DNA from: an uncultured Williamsia sp. | GTDB taxonomy: Bacteria > Actinomycetota > Actinomycetes > Mycobacteriales > Mycobacteriaceae | Assembly: GCF_947494875.1 (NCBI RefSeq) | Contig: NZ_CANLWM010000004.1 | Coordinates: 62,001 to 126,000 of the forward strand | DNA length: 64,000 nucleotides | Direction of reading: 5' to 3' | Shown here: one piece after another, positions 61,981-64,000 of the stretch | How the letters are laid out: every line of letters starts with the position of its first letter | Numbering within the stretch: the first letter of the stretch is position 1 | The notes under the pieces: model-generated | Databases searched by the model: none | What the model was told of the DNA's origin: nothing | What the model saw: only the letters and a program-made list of their open reading frames with translations | Program-made: the position numbers and the translations under genes

Positions 61981-62691
61981 GTGCCCCACCTGACGCGTGA
62001 CGACACCGTGTTCGTGCTCCACCTCAACGAGGAGGGCGTGTCGGACACCGAGAACGTCCTCGGCCCACCACAGGTGGCGCAGATCAACGAGCTCCTGGAC
62101 GAGGTGCTCGCCTCGGAGGGCCCAGCGGCGCTCGTCACCACCGGTGCGGGGAAGTTCTTCTCCACAGGCCTCGACACCGCCTGGGTTCTCGAACACGTCG
62201 ACCAGGTCGACGCGTACACGCAGAGCGTGCAGGAACTCCTCGCGCGGCTGCTGACCTTCCCGATGCCCACCGCGGCCGCGGTGCAGGGTCACGCGTTCGG
62301 CGGGGGCGCGCTCGTCGCCATCGCGCACGACCACATCGTCATGCGCGCCGACCGTGGCTACATCTGCATGCCCGGCATCACCATCGGTGCCAGCTATGCG
62401 CCGGGGAGTGTGCTGCTCGTCGCCGATCGTCTGCCCGTGCGGCCCGCGCACGAGATGCTCATGACCGGCCGTCGCTACGGCGGAGAGCTCGCACGGGATC
62501 TCGGGATCGCCGACGCGGCGGTCGCGGCCGATGAGGTGCTCGCCGCCGCCATCACCTACGGACGAACGCACCAGAACACACGCGGTCGCACGCTGGGCGA
62601 GATCAAGTCGTCGCGCTATGCCTCGACCGTCGCCGCATTGCAGGCCACGGTGACCGGAGTCGGCGACCAGGCGGCGATCGCCGGGGACTGA
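61981..62691 (+). CDS. Enoyl-CoA hydratase/isomerase family protein
   Basis: 236 residues of a crotonase fold, shorter than the usual 255-270. The oxyanion-hole segments are LVTTGAGKFFSTGLDTAWV (about 47-65) and AAVQGHAFGGGALVAIAHD (about 98-116). The region ICMPGITIGASYAPGSV usually carries the catalytic Glu of hydratases, here not evident, so an isomerase-like role, as in the delta3-delta2 enoyl-CoA isomerase group, is more likely. GTG 61981 is set by the -10 box. Confidence 0.86.
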   Translation: MPHLTRDDTVFVLHLNEEGVSDTENVLGPPQVAQINELLDEVLASEGPAALVTTGAGKFFSTGLDTAWVLEHVDQVDAYTQSVQELLARLLTFPMPTAAAVQGHAFGGGALVAIAHDHIVMRADRGYICMPGITIGASYAPGSVLLVADRLPVRPAHEMLMTGRRYGGELARDLGIADAAVAADEVLAAAITYGRTHQNTRGRTLGEIKSSRYASTVAALQATVTGVGDQAAIAGD

Positions 62692-62694
62692 CCC

Positions 62695-63183
62695 TCAGCT
62701 CTCGGCGAGGTGCTTCAGGTTCAGCAGTTGTCGTCGGGCCATGACGAGGTCGCCGGCGGACACCAGCGGCGCGACCACACGGCCGCGTGCCATCACGATC
62801 TTGAGCAGCAAGCGGGTTGAGTCCTGTTCGGGCAGAACAGCATACGACATGATTGCGCCGGCGATCGAGCCGGTCAGCTCGACGCCCGGTGTCACGGAGA
62901 GGATGCGTCCCATCGGTCGTCCGGCGCAGGAGATGAAGTGGTCGCCCACACGAGGTTCGGGTAGCTCGAGAAGGGTTCGGGGCGAGCGTCGCCCGAGGTT
63001 GTCGATCCAGTCGTAGGAGTACGGCGCCACGCGGATCTGCGTGACCCAGGGCCACACGCGCTCCGTCGGTGCGGACACGTTCACGCCTCGCCACGCCTGA
63101 AGGACCGGCTGCTCGACGATGTAGTCGCACGCGAAGCGTCGCCGCACCTCGTAGTCCCGCACTCCCCACCGGTTGCCGATCAT
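62695..63183 (-). CDS. SRPBCC family protein
   Basis: 162 residues. NVSAPTERVWPWVTQIRVAPYSYDWIDNLGRRSPR gives the START-like signature; VGDHFISCAGRPMGRILSVTPG and later SYAVLPEQDSTRLLLKIVM continue the fold. It shares the VWPW segment with the SRPBCC protein at 59612 but is otherwise different. The function is unknown. ATG 63183 has TAGGAA ending 6 nt upstream on the minus strand. It converges with the crotonase-like gene, 3 bp apart, and is divergent from the GT39 gene. Confidence 0.84.
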   Translation of the reverse strand: MIGNRWGVRDYEVRRRFACDYIVEQPVLQAWRGVNVSAPTERVWPWVTQIRVAPYSYDWIDNLGRRSPRTLLELPEPRVGDHFISCAGRPMGRILSVTPGVELTGSIAGAIMSYAVLPEQDSTRLLLKIVMARGRVVAPLVSAGDLVMARRQLLNLKHLAES

Positions 63184-63311
63184 GACCCGTTCCTACCAGC
63201 GATCGTTCCCAGCCACCTCCCAGCCTCCGGACAGTCGCAACCGAGACACAACGGACATCGTGTGCGACGTACCGACCGGCGTGCGCCGGTCCCCACTCCC
63301 ACGGAGGATCC

Positions 63312-64000
63312 ATGACCACCCTTGTCGACCGGGCGCGCCCGCCCTCCGAGCCGGATCCCGATGGTGGTCGCCATCGGGCCGCCCTCGACGCCTCTCGACC
63401 GTTCCGATCGCGGCTGTTGACACGCGCCCCGCTGCCGATCCTGCTCGTCGTCACCGCGGTGCTCTACCTGTGGAACCTGTCGATGAACGGATACGCCAAC
63501 ACCTTCTACGCCGCGGCCGCACAGGCCGGCGGGAGCAGCTGGAAGGCATGGTTCTTCGGATCGCTCGACGCGCAGAACTTCATCACCGTCGACAAGCCGC
63601 CCGCCTCGCTGTGGGTCACCGGGCTCTCGGTGCGCATCTTCGGCATGAACAGCTGGGCCGTGCTGGTGCCGCAGGCGCTGATGGGTATCGCGGCAGTGGC
63701 GCTGCTGTACGCGACGATCCGTCGGACGATCGCCGACGAGAGACTCGGCACGATCGCCGCGACCATCGCGGGCGCCGTCCTGGCGTTCACTCCCGCCGCG
63801 GCACTGATGTTCCGGTTCAACAACCCCGACGCGCTGCTGGTCCTGCTCATGGTCGGTGCCGGGTACGCCCTGATCCGCGCCGTCACCGCCGGCTCCGGCC
63901 GCTGGCTCGCACTCGTGGGCGTCGCACTGGGATTCGCGTTCCTCACGAAGATGCTGCAGGGCCTTCTGATGCTGCCGGCATTCGGTCTGGCGTACCTCCT
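63312..64000 (+). CDS. GT39-type membrane glycosyltransferase (ArnT-like), N-terminal part
   Basis: About 229 residues before the window edge, so no stop is seen. After a soluble start of about 35 residues come membrane helices. The segment FITVDKPPASLWVTGLSVRIFG (about 93-114) carries the DKPP motif of GT39 lipid-linked sugar transferases, and the acidic residue of MNGYANTFYAA replaces the usual DE(A)YY in the first outside loop. RFNNPDALLVLLMV is the second outside-loop signature. It is expected to use polyprenyl-phosphate sugars outside the membrane, mannosylating proteins or lipids. ATG 63312 follows GGAGGATCC. Confidence 0.88.
   Translation, partial: MTTLVDRARPPSEPDPDGGRHRAALDASRPFRSRLLTRAPLPILLVVTAVLYLWNLSMNGYANTFYAAAAQAGGSSWKAWFFGSLDAQNFITVDKPPASLWVTGLSVRIFGMNSWAVLVPQALMGIAAVALLYATIRRTIADERLGTIAATIAGAVLAFTPAAALMFRFNNPDALLVLLMVGAGYALIRAVTAGSGRWLALVGVALGFAFLTKMLQGLLMLPAFGLAYL

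Overview
This window comes from a GC-rich (roughly 70% by eye) actinobacterium of the order Mycobacteriales. A Gordonia- or Williamsia-like organism is the best guess. The left end (helicase, cspA, a conserved hypothetical, topA, a class III adenylate cyclase, the DNA polymerase III delta' subunit, tRNA-Thr) keeps the gene order of the Mycobacterium tuberculosis Rv3649-Rv3644c block. F420-dependent glucose-6-phosphate dehydrogenase (fgd), a second F420-type luciferase-fold oxidoreductase, a TopA without zinc fingers and many apparently leaderless genes agree with this placement. The assignment rests on recalled protein similarity, not on a search.

Layout. 1-9.4 kb: core information-processing block with an inserted diguanylate cyclase. 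9.4-24 kb: a run of small regulator/target pairs: TetR with a flavin monooxygenase; TetR with an enoyl reductase-like MDR protein, MFS pump and LmbE-type amidase; MarR with WrbA; MarR with an MFS pump; LysR with a GNAT and a type II NADH dehydrogenase. 25-28 kb: a 14-helix efflux pump divergent from a TetR-GNAT fusion protein. 28-30.4 kb: dTDP-rhamnose genes rmlB, rmlA and rmlC, without rmlD. 31-38.5 kb: M1 aminopeptidase, DoxX, a 1305-residue membrane NRPS of the Pls/PosA type, and a lipase-family hydrolase. 38.5-47.4 kb: TetR, a Tat-exported cholesterol-oxidase-like GMC enzyme, a DUF2256 mini-protein, a glutaryl-CoA-type acyl-CoA dehydrogenase, two SDRs alternating with two SnoaL/NTF2-like proteins, an LLM oxidoreductase and an aldo/keto reductase. 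47.5-55.6 kb: TetR, a Tat-exported metallophosphoesterase, an ABC exporter, a second aldo/keto reductase and a DUF1501/DUF1800 pair. 55.7-64 kb: a DUF5666 protein, a two-component system, fgd, SRPBCC proteins, a hydrolase, an EamA transporter, an enoyl-CoA hydratase relative and the start of a GT39 glycosyltransferase. No insertion sequence, prophage, integron or CRISPR array was seen.

The least explained structures are two non-coding arrays at convergent gene junctions (30985-31153 and 49880-50025). Each is built of about 21-22 bp tandem units in two blocks of opposite orientation that face each other. The two arrays share no sequence but share period, inverted layout and position. Most other convergent junctions are either a few bases long or overlap; two further wide ones carry a single strong hairpin. 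A second pattern is promoter compaction: many genes have a TANNNT box 12-14 nt before the start codon (predicted leaderless transcripts), and in at least three places the TAG stop of the upstream gene forms the first half of that box. Several divergent TetR loci carry two matched palindromes about three helical turns apart.
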